This document shows positions 18,101 to 26,463 of a stretch of DNA of 64,000 bases, piece after piece. The position numbers were made by a program, and so were the translations under genes. The stretch covers positions 329,075 to 393,074 of the forward strand of contig NZ_WUEK01000005.1 of assembly GCF_009823805.1 (NCBI RefSeq). Direction: 5' to 3'. The stretch's first letter is position 1, and each line of letters opens with the position of its first letter. A model generated the notes under the pieces. The model made no database searches. It was given only the letters and a program-made list of their open reading frames with translations, and was not told the origin of the DNA. Source of the DNA: Nocardioides flavescens. Its GTDB lineage: Bacteria; Actinomycetota; Actinomycetes; Propionibacteriales; Nocardioidaceae.

Positions 18101-18330
18101 CCCTGGTAGGAACTGACGGCCACGCCCTGGACGTCCTCCTCGACGGCCGCGTCGACGACCTCCTGCACGCTGCGGTTGTGGCCGAGGTGGATCACCTCGC
18201 AGCCCTGCGCCATGAAGATGCGCCGCATGATGTTGATCGAGGCGTCGTGACCGTCGAACAGGCTCGCGGCCGTCACGAGCCGGACCGGGTGCTGCGGGAC
18301 GTGGAGCTGCGGGACGAGGGGTTCGCTCAC
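15172..18330 (-). CDS. icmF: Fused isobutyryl-CoA mutase with GTPase chaperone domain
   Basis: A 1052-residue adenosylcobalamin enzyme that interconverts isobutyryl-CoA and n-butyryl-CoA, or closely related acyl-CoAs. Domain order: B12-binding domain (residues 16-140, with [16 protein letters not shown] placing the axial His28), G-protein chaperone domain with P-loop [12 protein letters not shown] (198-209) and NKFE, then the catalytic barrel containing [25 protein letters not shown]. This order is specific to IcmF and differs from methylmalonyl-CoA mutase. The GTG at 18330 follows AAGGACTCCC, a good ribosome site; a longer in-frame start at 18405 lacks one. It is coupled to the BtuF-like gene. 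Confidence 0.93.
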   Translation of the reverse strand: [1052 protein letters not shown]

Positions 18331-18475
18331 GGGAGTCCTTGGATGTGCGTTGGTTGGACGTCCTAGCAATTGTACGGCGCTATTCGACGGTAGGCGAGCG
18401 GCCACGGGTGGTCCCGAAGTTCACCTCCCTGGAACACGCGTGCCGGTCTCCGTAACAGAGCGAGACCGTGGGTAG

Positions 18476-21208
18476 GCCATCGTCGACGCCAAGGACGGCA
18501 AGGGCAGCCAGAGCCAGGACAAGACGAACAACTACGTCATCGACAACAGCGACACCCTCAACCCGCTGGTCAACACCAAGATCTCGGGCGACCCGGCCCG
18601 CATGGGCGACCAGGAGAAGCTCGGTCTGGCGACGATGGCGGCGTTCTTCCGTCGCTACGTCGGCGGCGAGGGGGCCTTCGAGCCGTACATGACCGGTGAG
18701 CTCGGCGGTCAGAACGCCACCCGGGAGAACGCACCGGTCAACCACTCCTACGGTCGCCAGCTGGCGCTGGCCTGGAAGAGCGGCCAGACGGCGAAGCTGA
18801 CCGCGAAGATCCCGGCGGCCGACCGCGACCTGAGCGACCTGAAGGCGCTCGCCTTCGACGCCGACGTCAACTTCTTCGACCAGCGCAACCCCGGCGCGGA
18901 CAACCGCGGTGACAACACCAAGGACGTCACGTCTGCCGGCTGCACCACGGCCTCGCCGTGCTGGCCCAACGAGAAGCCGACGTCCTACGACCCGGCCTCG
19001 ACCAGCCAGGACTTCCTCGTCGCCGTGCGCGACACCGCCGGCCACGAGGCCACCGTGCACGCCGGTGACCCCCGGTGGGGCAACGCGCTGCAGGTGTCGA
19101 CCGGCACCAACACGCCCAACACCCACATCGTGCTCGAGCAGGTGCGGGTGCCGCTGAGCGAGTTCGCGGCCCAGGGCGTCGACACCTCCTCGCTCGCCGC
19201 GGTGGAGCTCCGCTTCGGCGAGGCGGGCACCCCGGCCTCGGGGTCGATCCAGCTCGCCGACCTCCGCTTCCAGGAGGCCGCGTCGGCCGCGCCGCTCGTG
19301 CTCTCCGACGGCACGGCGCCCGACCAGGGTGCGGGCTACGGCGCTCCGAAGACCGGGCCCGACCCGGCCGCCGAGCTCGCGGCGTACGACGTGACGCCGG
19401 GGGAGATGTCCCTCGTCGACACCGTCGGCACGCCGGGGGCCGCCACCACCTGGGTCGTCGACGACGACCGCGTGCAGTGCCCCGGGGCGTCGTTCACCTC
19501 GATCCAGAGGGCCGTCGACTTCGCGGCACCGTGGGACACCATCGTGGTCTGCGAGGGCACCTACCAGGAGCGGTCGACGCCGGTGAACCACGCCAGCAAC
19601 CCCGTCGCGACGGGGGCGCTGAACGGCCTCACCATCACCAAGCCGCTCAAGATCAAGGGCGCCGGTGCCGACAAGGTGACGATCATGCCCGACCAGTCGC
19701 TCTCGACGCTGGCCGGAGCGACGCCGTACCTGCGTGACGGCGGCGGCAACGTCATCACCGTGTCGCGGCAGTCGCTCGGCTCGACCGACACCAACGAGAT
19801 GTTCGTCGACATCTCCGGGGTGACCGTGACCGCCGGCCGCACCTACGCCGAGGCCGGGATCGCCTTCTTCGGCGCGGCCGGTCGGGTCTCGGACAGCGTG
19901 GTCGGCCCGATGAAGGTCGGCTCCACGCCCGCCGAGCTCGCCGCGGCACCGCACGGCTGGGGCATCGTCAAGACCAGCCTCGTGCAGGGCTCCGGCCCCG
20001 GCACGGTCGAGAACGAGGTCACCGTCGCCGACAGCCTCGTCACCGGCTACCAGGCCGGCGGCATCCTGTTCGACGGTGCGAGCGGGGCCGACGGTGCGCC
20101 CTCGACCACGGCGCGCACCGGGACCCGCCAGCACGGCTACGTCACCGGCACCGTCGTGCGCGGCACGGCGGGCTCCCCGGTCCCGCAGACGGGCGTCGCC
20201 TGGACGAGCGGCACCGACGGGTTCCTGCGCGGCAGCCGGGTCACCGGCAACTCCGGCTACGGCGTGCGCCTCACCGACGCCCGCACCGAGGTCGCCGGCG
20301 CGCTGACCGCCTCGGGCAGCGTCCTCACCGGCAACGGTGTGGCCGTCGCCAACCAGGACGCCGCCGGGACGGCGGTGCGCCGCGGTGCGCCGTACGTCGT
20401 GTCGGGGAGCTTCCTCGGCAGCGCCGACGTCTCGGCACCCGACGCCGACGGCTCGCCCAGCGTGACGACGCCCGACCGGCGGGACACCGAGCCCGCCGGT
20501 GTGCCGACCGCGGTCGGCTCGGTGGCCGACGTCGCGCCCACGGTCGCGATCGTCGACCCGGTCGCGACGACCACGGTGTCGGTGGGCGACACGGTCCTCC
20601 CGGTCGTCCGGGCGAGCGACGACCACGCGGTCCGGTCGGTGCGATTGCTGTTCGACGGCAAGGCGGTCGCGCTCGCGACCCTCGCGCCGTACGCCTTCAC
20701 CTGGACGCCCAACGCGCCGTACGCCGGCACGAGCGTGAAGGTGCAGGCCGAGGTCACCGACTCCTCGGGCCGCACGACGGTCTCCGACTCGGTGACGATC
20801 TCGGTGAAGGCGCTGCCGACGGTGCCGGGCGACACCACCACGCCGACGCCGGGTGACACCACCACCCCGCCGGTCACGACGGTGCCGTCGGTGCCGACCG
20901 TCCTGCCGACCGTCGGCACCCTCCAGGTCGCGGGTGTCGAGCAGAAGCGCCGCCGCGGCACGGCGGTGCTGACGACCGAGGTCAACGGCGCGGGCACGGT
21001 CACGCTCAGCGGCACCAAGGTGCGCTCGCGCAGCGTCACGGTGGGCCCGGACCTCACGGCCACCGTGGTCGTGAAGCTCGACGCGAAGCACCGGGCCGCC
21101 CTGCGCAAGCGCGGCAAGGTGAAGGTGGTCGTCACCCTGACCTTCACCCCGACCGGCGGGACCGCGGTGAGCACCACCCAGAAGGTCACGCTGAGGCTGA
21201 AGCGGTGA
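18476..21208 (+). pseudogene. 5'-truncated secreted beta-helix protein
   Basis: Protein-like sequence runs in one frame from about 18476 (IVDAKDGKGSQSQDKTNNYVIDN...) but an in-frame TAG at 18473 closes it, and the first ATG is at 18602. The remaining 868 codons contain an alpha/beta or jelly-roll-like N-terminal piece, a right-handed beta-helix/pectin-lyase-like region (FTSIQRAVDFAAPWDTIVVCEGTYQERS onward), an Ig-like domain (VAIVDPVATTTVSVGDTVLPVVRASDDHAVRSVRLL), a Thr/Pro linker with TTTPTPGD repeats and a basic C-terminal domain. No signal peptide exists, although the domains are extracellular types. The 5' half, probably including the secretion signal and an upstream enzyme domain, seems lost. 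A short cytoplasmic protein from 18602 is the alternative. Confidence 0.7.
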
Positions 21209-21302
21209 TCCAGCGTTGACCATGGCCAGCTGATGGTCGGCTGAGCAGGTGGCGGGTGCCCGGTCCGGGTGCCCGCCACCTGTGCGTGGTGGTGGGGTCG
21301 GA

Positions 21303-21389
21303 CGGTAGTCACCGACGTTCGGTCGGTAGTCACCGACGTTCGAGGGGGGTGAGAGGGCTCTCAGGCCCCCGGAACGTCGGTGACTACCG
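21303..21389. repeat. Repeat family 2, copy a (nested hairpin)
   Basis: CGGTAGTCACCGACGTTC occurs twice in tandem, and its exact reverse complement closes the element. The centre carries the nested stem TGAGAGGGCTCTCA flanked by G- and C-runs. It lies between convergent genes (beta-helix remnant and marR), suggesting a two-way terminator. Confidence 0.85.
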
Positions 21390-21412
21390 CCCGGGGTCGA
21401 GCGGTCCCAGCC

Positions 21413-21910
21413 TCAGTCGACGGTGTCGCCGGCGTCGCGACGGAGCAGACCGAGCAGCCGGGTGAGCTCGGCGAGCTCGGGAGCGGGCAGGCCGGGCTGC
21501 TCGAAGACGTCGGTGTTGAGGCCGTCGGTGGCCTTCTCGACGACCGCGCGGCCGTCGTCGGTGATGGCGGCGAGGACGACGCGGCGGTCGGTGTCGTGGC
21601 GCAGCCGCTCGACGTACCCCTGGCGCTCGAGACGCGCGACCGCGCTGGTGACGGTGGTGGGGTGCACCTGCAGCAGTGAGCCGAGCCGGGTCATCGGCAT
21701 GGAGCCCGCGGAGGAGAACGACAGCAGCCGCAGCACCTCGTAGCGCGCGAACGACAGCTCGAGCGGCCGCAGGACGGCGTCGATGCGCTCCATGACGAGC
21801 TGCTGGACCCGCACCAGCGAGGTCACCACGACCATCCCGTCGGCGGCGTCGGACCAGCCGTGGCGCACCCACTGGCGATGGGCCTCCCGGATCGGGTCGC
21901 GCTCGCTCAC
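21413..21910 (-). CDS. MarR family transcriptional regulator
   Basis: A 165-residue winged-helix repressor. The core helix-turn-helix and wing are LSFARYEVLRLLSFSSAGSMPMTRLGSLLQVHPTTVTSAVARLERQGYVERLRHDTDRRVVLAAIT, with the family-typical D-DRR wing. Flanking helices give the dimer interface. The GTG start at 21910 faces the MFS transporter start only about 40 bp away, so this regulator most likely controls that transporter and itself. The inducing ligand is unknown. Confidence 0.88.
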   Translation of the reverse strand: MSERDPIREAHRQWVRHGWSDAADGMVVVTSLVRVQQLVMERIDAVLRPLELSFARYEVLRLLSFSSAGSMPMTRLGSLLQVHPTTVTSAVARLERQGYVERLRHDTDRRVVLAAITDDGRAVVEKATDGLNTDVFEQPGLPAPELAELTRLLGLLRRDAGDTVD

Positions 21911-21949
21911 GCCAGCATCGTAGGTGGCCCCGCTGGCAGGACGGCGGGA

Positions 21950-23317
21950 ATGGACCGGCGCTCACCGCGGTTGGGACGGGTCGTGCCCCTCGACGACTCG
22001 CGCCGCGTCTCTGTCCTGCTCGGCGTCCTGTTCGGCGTCGCCGGCATGGGGTCCTCCTCGGCGTCGGTGGCGCTGGCCCAGATCGGTGCGGAGTTCGACG
22101 TCGGGGTGGGGGTCGCGACGTGGACGATCAGCCTCTACGTCCTGATGCTCGGCGTCACCACCGCGCTCCACGGGCGGATCTCCGACCTGGTCGGCATCCG
22201 GCTGCCGCTGCTCGTCGGCGTCACGCTGATGATCGGCGGGGCGCTGGTCGCGGCGGTCGCGCCGTCGTTCGGGGTGCTGCTGGTCGGTCGGTTCGTGCAG
22301 GGCGCGGGCGCCGCGGCGGTGCCGACACTGGGCGTGGCCATCGTCAGCGGGCGGTACGCCGGCGCGGTGCGCGACCTCGCCCTCGGCCGCCTCGCCGGCA
22401 TGGCGGCGGCGGTCAGCTGCCTGGGGCCGCTGGTCGGTGGCCTGGTCGAGGCGGCGTTCGGCTGGCGGGCGGTGCTCGCGCTGCCGGTCCTGAGCCTGCT
22501 GATCGTGCCGTTCCTGTGGCGGGCGATGACCCGCGAGGGCAGCGGCGACCGGCTCGACCTGCCCGGCGCCCTGCTGGTGACGGCCACCGCCGGCGGGCTC
22601 GTGCTGCTCGTGCAGTCGCCGTCGTCGGGTCCGGCCGTGGCCGTCGCCGGACTCGTGCTGCTCCTGCTCGGTGCGCCGCTCGTCGTGCGCCGCGTGGGGC
22701 GGCGGCCGAACGGGTTCCTGCCCCGCGACGTCATCCGCAACGGCACCGTCGTGCGCAGCTCACTCGCTGCGGCGGCGGTGCCGGCGGCGTGGTTCGCCCA
22801 CCTGATCGCCGTACCCGCCGTGATGGTGCACCAGGGCTGGGAGCCTTGGCAGGTCGGCCTGCTGCTGGTGCCGAGCGCGGTGCTGGCGACCCTGATGCCG
22901 CGCTTCGCGGGTCGGCTGCTCCAGCGCCACGGCGGGGCCCGCTCGGTCGCGGTGGCGGCCGTCGCGGCCTCGACCGCACTGGTCGTGGCCGCCGTCGGCG
23001 CGGAAATCGTCGCCCCCGCGCTGCTCGTCGTCGCGGTCGCGCTGGTCACCGTCGCCTTCGGCCTCGGTCAGCCGGCGCTCAACACCTCGGTCGGCGCGGC
23101 GGTCCACGCCGACGTGCGCGGTGTCGCGCTCGGCATCGCGACGCTGACCTTCCTCGTCGGCGGCTCGGTCGGCTCCGCGCTGGTCGGCGGTCTCGGAAGT
23201 GCCGTCAGCATCCCGCTGAGCCTGATCGTGCTCGCCGCACTGCCGCTGCTGGGCCTGTTCGCGCTGCTGCCCGAGCTGCGCCGCGGCGACGAGCGCGAGG
23301 TCGCCCCGACCGTCTGA
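21950..23317 (+). CDS. MFS transporter (multidrug-efflux type)
   Basis: About 455 residues with 12 to 14 membrane helices. The signature LHGRISDLVGIRLPLLVGV between helices 2 and 3 and the FVQGAGAAAVPTL helix with conserved Gly/Pro are those of the DHA2-like drug:H+ antiporters. It is divergent from the marR gene, a classical efflux-regulator pair. ATG at 21950 was chosen; a GTG at 21983 preceded by GGGACGGG would remove eleven basic residues and is equally possible. The substrate cannot be inferred. Confidence 0.85.
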   Translation: MDRRSPRLGRVVPLDDSRRVSVLLGVLFGVAGMGSSSASVALAQIGAEFDVGVGVATWTISLYVLMLGVTTALHGRISDLVGIRLPLLVGVTLMIGGALVAAVAPSFGVLLVGRFVQGAGAAAVPTLGVAIVSGRYAGAVRDLALGRLAGMAAAVSCLGPLVGGLVEAAFGWRAVLALPVLSLLIVPFLWRAMTREGSGDRLDLPGALLVTATAGGLVLLVQSPSSGPAVAVAGLVLLLLGAPLVVRRVGRRPNGFLPRDVIRNGTVVRSSLAAAAVPAAWFAHLIAVPAVMVHQGWEPWQVGLLLVPSAVLATLMPRFAGRLLQRHGGARSVAVAAVAASTALVVAAVGAEIVAPALLVVAVALVTVAFGLGQPALNTSVGAAVHADVRGVALGIATLTFLVGGSVGSALVGGLGSAVSIPLSLIVLAALPLLGLFALLPELRRGDEREVAPTV

Positions 23318-23361
23318 GCCCGCCGGGCGGTTGGCCCTCGCGACGTACCTTGGGAGCCACC

Positions 23362-23973
23362 ATGAGGTCCCAGCACCCCGTCGACGAGCCCGCCACCTGG
23401 GTCCGCGCGCTGGTGTGGATCACCGGGTTCACCGGCCTGCTGTGGGTCTCCGAGACCGTCGACACCCTCGACGACCACCGGCTCGACGCCTACGGCATCT
23501 CCCCGCGCGACGGCGAGGGGCTGCTCGGCATCGTGTTCGCGCCGCTGCTCCACGCGAACTTCGCCCACCTCGCCGCCAACACCGTGCCCGTGCTGGTGCT
23601 CGGCTTCCTGGTGCTGTTCTCCGGCATCGGCCGCGGGCTCGCGGTGACCGCGGTGATCTGGGTCGTCGCCGGCGTCGGCGTCTGGCTGCTCGCGCCGTCC
23701 GGGACCATCCACCTCGGCGCCTCCAGCCTGGTCTTCGGCTGGCTGGTCTACCTGCTCGTGCGCGGCTTCTGGTCGCGGCGGGCCGGCGAGATCATCCTGG
23801 GCCTCACCCTCTTCTTCCTGTACGGCGGGCTGCTGCTCGGCGTCCTGCCCGGCCAGCCCGGCATCTCCTGGCAGGGCCACCTCTTCGGCGCCCTCGGCGG
23901 CCTCCTCGCCGCCTCGACCCTCAGCGAGCATGCCGTCGAGCGTCGGCGGGCGCACAGCGACCTGCGCTGGTAG
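23362..23973 (+). CDS. Rhomboid family intramembrane serine protease
   Basis: A 203-residue protein with six membrane helices. The HANFAHLAANT segment is the rhomboid H-x-x-x-x-H-x-x-x-N region, GASSLVFGW holds the candidate nucleophile Ser121 and WQGHLFGALGG holds His173. The Ser motif is GASS rather than the usual GxSG, yet all other catalytic-core residues look present. It should cleave membrane proteins within the bilayer; the substrate is unknown. It lies 44 bp after the MFS gene on the same strand. Its TAG stop lies in a GGTAGTC segment resembling an arm of repeat family 2. Confidence 0.82.
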   Translation: MRSQHPVDEPATWVRALVWITGFTGLLWVSETVDTLDDHRLDAYGISPRDGEGLLGIVFAPLLHANFAHLAANTVPVLVLGFLVLFSGIGRGLAVTAVIWVVAGVGVWLLAPSGTIHLGASSLVFGWLVYLLVRGFWSRRAGEIILGLTLFFLYGGLLLGVLPGQPGISWQGHLFGALGGLLAASTLSEHAVERRRAHSDLRW

Positions 23974-23988
23974 TCGGCGCACCGCCGG

Positions 23989-24074
23989 CGGTAGTCACCG
24001 ACGTTCGGGCGGCACTCACCGACGTTCCGGGGCCTGAGAGGTGTCTCAGACCCCCGGAACGTCGGTGACTACCG
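23989..24074. repeat. Repeat family 2, copy b
   Basis: Arms CGGTAGTCACCGACGTTC and reverse complement, an inner degenerate arm (GGCACTCACCGACGTTCC) and the nested stem CTGAGAGGTGTCTCAG flanked by GGGGC and GACCCC. It sits between rhomboid and ohrR genes on the same strand. Confidence 0.85.
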
Positions 24075-24099
24075 CTCGCCCCGACCACTACCCGACAAG

Positions 24100-24124
24100 T
24101 TGTGCACAACCGAGTTGCGTGCAA
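24100..24124. promoter_or_regulatory. Candidate OhrR operators
   Basis: Two 10-bp inverted repeats, TTGTGCACAA (24100-24109) and TTGCGTGCAA (24115-24124), lie just upstream of the ohrR start. They share the half-site TTG...CAA and are spaced about one and a half helical turns centre to centre. A MarR/OhrR dimer site that autoregulates ohrR and the ohr cassette is the simplest reading. Confidence 0.6.
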
Positions 24125-24134
24125 TGGTGGAGAG

Positions 24135-24578
24135 GTGCCGGTGACCGACGAGATGGTGTGCCTGGCGGTCCACTCGGCCGCGCGGGCGACGACCCAGGCC
24201 TACCGGGCGCTGCTGGCGCCGTGGGGGCTGACCTACACGCAGTACGTCGTGCTGGTGGTCCTGTGGACCGAGGGCGAGCGCACCGTCTCCGACCTGGGCG
24301 AGCGCCTGCAGCTCGACTCGGGCACCCTCTCGCCGCTGCTGCGGCGGATGGAGACCGCGGGGCTGCTCGTGCGCGAGCGTCGCGACCGTGACGAGCGGGT
24401 CGTCACCGTCGCCCTCACCGAGCGCGGACTGGAGCTCCGTCAGGAGCTGTCGTTCGTCCCGAGCCGCATCGCCGCCGCCACCGGGCTGCCCGACCAGGCC
24501 GCCGCCTACGCCCTGCTCGAGACCCTGCACCGGCTCGACCGCGAGATGCGCGCCGTCGCCGCCGACCCGCACCCCTGA
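24135..24578 (+). CDS. ohrR: OhrR-like MarR regulator (organic peroxide sensor)
   Basis: 147 residues from a GTG at 24135 with GGAGA upstream; a GTG at 24102 would add eleven residues and overlap the operators. The N-terminal Cys9 in MVCLAVHSAARATTQAYR occupies the position of the peroxide-sensing Cys of OhrR. The DNA-binding part is YTQYVVLVVLWTEGERTVSDLGERLQLDSGTLSPLLRRMETAGLLVRERRDRDERVV. It should repress the following ohr gene until the Cys is oxidised by organic hydroperoxides. The position directly upstream of ohr supports the call. Confidence 0.87.
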   Translation: MPVTDEMVCLAVHSAARATTQAYRALLAPWGLTYTQYVVLVVLWTEGERTVSDLGERLQLDSGTLSPLLRRMETAGLLVRERRDRDERVVTVALTERGLELRQELSFVPSRIAAATGLPDQAAAYALLETLHRLDREMRAVAADPHP

Positions 24579-24616
24579 CCACACCACCCACCACCACCAC
24601 CACTCAGGAGACACCC

Positions 24617-25039
24617 GTGGAGACGCTCTACACCGCCGAGGCCCTCGCGACCGGAGGCGGCCGCAACGGCCACGTCCGCACCAGCGAGGGCACCCTCGAC
24701 CTCGACCTCGCGGTCCCGACCGCGATGGGCGGCTCGGGCCAGGGTGCCAACCCCGAGCAGCTGTTCGCCGCCGGGTACGCCGCCTGCTTCCACTCCGCGC
24801 TCCAGGCCGTGGCCCGCGCGCAGAAGGTCGACCTCGGCGACTCCAGCGTCGGCGGCCAGGTCTCGATCGGCCCCAACGGCGAGGGCGGCTTCCAGCTCGC
24901 CGTGCGCCTCGAGGTCGTCGTCCCCGACCTGCCCCACGACCAGGCGCAGGCCCTCGCCGACGCCGCCCACCAGGTGTGCCCCTACTCCAACGCGACCCGC
25001 GGCAACATCGAGGTCGTCGTCGAGGTCACCGATGACTGA
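24617..25039 (+). CDS. ohr: Organic hydroperoxide resistance protein
   Basis: A 140-residue OsmC/Ohr-family thiol peroxidase that reduces organic hydroperoxides in the cytosol. The two catalytic cysteines are visible as Cys57 in AACFHSAL and Cys121 in HQVCPYSNATRGN. The N-terminal YTAEALATGGGRNGHVRTSEGTLDLDL is characteristic of the Ohr subfamily. AGGAG precedes the GTG start by 7 bp. It follows ohrR by 38 bp and overlaps the DoxX-like gene by 8 bp. Confidence 0.93.
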   Translation: METLYTAEALATGGGRNGHVRTSEGTLDLDLAVPTAMGGSGQGANPEQLFAAGYAACFHSALQAVARAQKVDLGDSSVGGQVSIGPNGEGGFQLAVRLEVVVPDLPHDQAQALADAAHQVCPYSNATRGNIEVVVEVTDD

Positions 25040-25436
25040 TCGAGCTCGGACGGTCGGGCGCATCGCCCTCGGCCTCGCCCTGGCCGGGGCCGGCGTCGCC
25101 CACCTCACCACCGCGCGCGAGGAGTTCCGGGCCCAGGTGCCGGAGTTCGTCCCGCTCGACGTCGACACCACCGTCGTCGCCTCGGGCGTGGTCGAGATCG
25201 CCCTCGGCTCCGCGCTCGTGCTCGCCCGCGGCCGTCGTACGACGGTCGGCTGGATCGTCGCGGCGTTCTTCGTCGCCGTCTTCCCCGGCAACCTCGCGCA
25301 GTGGGTGCACCACCGCGACGGCTTCGGGCTCGACACCGACACCAAGCGGTTCGTCCGCCTGTTCTTCCAGCCCGTCCTGGTCGCCGCGGCGCTCTGGTCG
25401 ACCGGCGCCTGGCGCGCCTGGCGCCGCTCGCGCTGA
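25032..25436 (+). CDS. DoxX-like membrane protein
   Basis: A 134-residue protein with four predicted membrane helices in the DoxX/DoxD-like pattern: GRIALGLALAGAGVAHLTTAREEF, then VVASGVVEIALGSALVLA, TVGWIVAAFFVAVFPGNLAQWVHHRDGFG and a C-terminal helix. Related proteins partner redox or thiol-stress enzymes in actinobacteria. The ATG lies inside the end of ohr, so the two are translationally coupled. The molecular function is not known. Confidence 0.75.
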   Translation: MTDRARTVGRIALGLALAGAGVAHLTTAREEFRAQVPEFVPLDVDTTVVASGVVEIALGSALVLARGRRTTVGWIVAAFFVAVFPGNLAQWVHHRDGFGLDTDTKRFVRLFFQPVLVAAALWSTGAWRAWRRSR

Positions 25437-25469
25437 CCACCCCCACCCAGCACCACAGAGGAGACACCC

Positions 25470-26447
25470 ATGCGTGCCGTCATGCACGACACCTTCGCCG
25501 AGCCCGAGGACGTCCTCGGCGTCCAAGACGTCGAGCTGCCCGAGCCCGGTCCCGGCCAGGTCCGGCTCAAGATCCTGCTCTCGCCCATCCACAACCACGA
25601 CCTGTGGACCGTGCGCGGCACCTACGGCTTCAAGCCCGAGCTGCCCGCCCGCGCCGGCACCGAGGCCGTCGGCGTCGTCGACGCGCTCGGCGAGGGCGTG
25701 GACACGCTGGAGGTCGGCCAGCGCGTCGCCTCCGGCGGCGGCTTCGGCTCGTGGGCGGAGTACGTCGTCACCTCGGCGGCCGGGCTGATCCCGGTCCCCG
25801 AGGCCATCCCCGACGAGTCCGCGGCCCAGCTGGTCTCGATGCCGCTCAGCGCCATCACGCTGCTGCACGTCCTCGAGCTCCAGGAGGGCGAGTGGCTCGC
25901 GCAGAACACCGCCAACGGCGCCGTCGGCCGCATGGTCGCCCAACTGGCCAAGGCCCGCGGGGTCCGCGTCCTGGGGCTCGTGCGCCGCGCCGCGGGCGTG
26001 CAGGAACTCGCCGACCAGGGCATCGGTGACGTCGTCGCCACCGACAGCGACGACTGGCGCGAGCGCGCGCTCGAGATCACCGGCGGAGCGCCGGTCAAGG
26101 CCGCCGTCGACTCGGTCGGCGGGAGCGCCGCGGCCGACCTGGTCTCACTACTCACCGACGGAGGCACGCTGCTGTCGTTCGGCTCGATGGGTTCGCCCAC
26201 GCTCGAGATCCCGGCCGGCGACCTGATCTTCAAGCAGGTCACGGTCAAGGGCTTCTGGCTCAGCAAGATCAACCAGACCATGAGCGGCGACGTGCGCCGC
26301 CAGCTGTTCGGCGAGCTCATCACCCGCATCGGCGACGGCTCGCTGACCCTGCCCGTCTCGGCGACGTACCCCCTCGAGGAGGTCGCCGACGCCGTGCGCG
26401 CCAGCCTCACCCCCGGTCGCGTCGGCAAGGTGCTGCTGCGACCCTGA
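25470..26447 (+). CDS. Zinc-free MDR oxidoreductase (quinone/enoyl reductase type)
   Basis: A 325-residue medium-chain reductase. The N-terminal catalytic part includes PGPGQVRLKILLSPIHNHDLWTVRG and AGTEAVGVVDALGEGVDTLEVGQRV. The cofactor part has LAQNTANGAVGRMVAQLAKARGVRVLGLVRR, which resembles the NADPH-binding region of the 2-enoyl-thioester reductase (ETR) branch. The structural and catalytic zinc ligands of alcohol dehydrogenases are absent. It lies 33 bp after the DoxX-like gene and probably belongs to the peroxide-response transcript. Confidence 0.83.
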   Translation: MRAVMHDTFAEPEDVLGVQDVELPEPGPGQVRLKILLSPIHNHDLWTVRGTYGFKPELPARAGTEAVGVVDALGEGVDTLEVGQRVASGGGFGSWAEYVVTSAAGLIPVPEAIPDESAAQLVSMPLSAITLLHVLELQEGEWLAQNTANGAVGRMVAQLAKARGVRVLGLVRRAAGVQELADQGIGDVVATDSDDWRERALEITGGAPVKAAVDSVGGSAAADLVSLLTDGGTLLSFGSMGSPTLEIPAGDLIFKQVTVKGFWLSKINQTMSGDVRRQLFGELITRIGDGSLTLPVSATYPLEEVADAVRASLTPGRVGKVLLRP

Positions 26448-26463
26448 CCGCCCGTGTCAACCA

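Noticed and set aside
15172..18330. Methylmalonyl-CoA mutase
   Set aside because: The order B12-binding, GTPase, then catalytic barrel in one chain is that of IcmF; methylmalonyl-CoA mutase has the B12 domain at the C-terminus and a separate chaperone.
15331..18366. A 1011-codon open frame antisense to icmF, and similar long frames opposite the priming transferase and typA
   Set aside because: High GC content keeps antisense frames open. Their products are low-complexity (Val, Asp, Gly, Arg-rich) and mirror well-supported genes.
21303..24074. Spaced repeats CGGTAGTCACCGACGTTC as a CRISPR array
   Set aside because: Copies occur in pairs with an inverted closing arm and are scattered singly over 33 kb with genes between; no regular spacer series.
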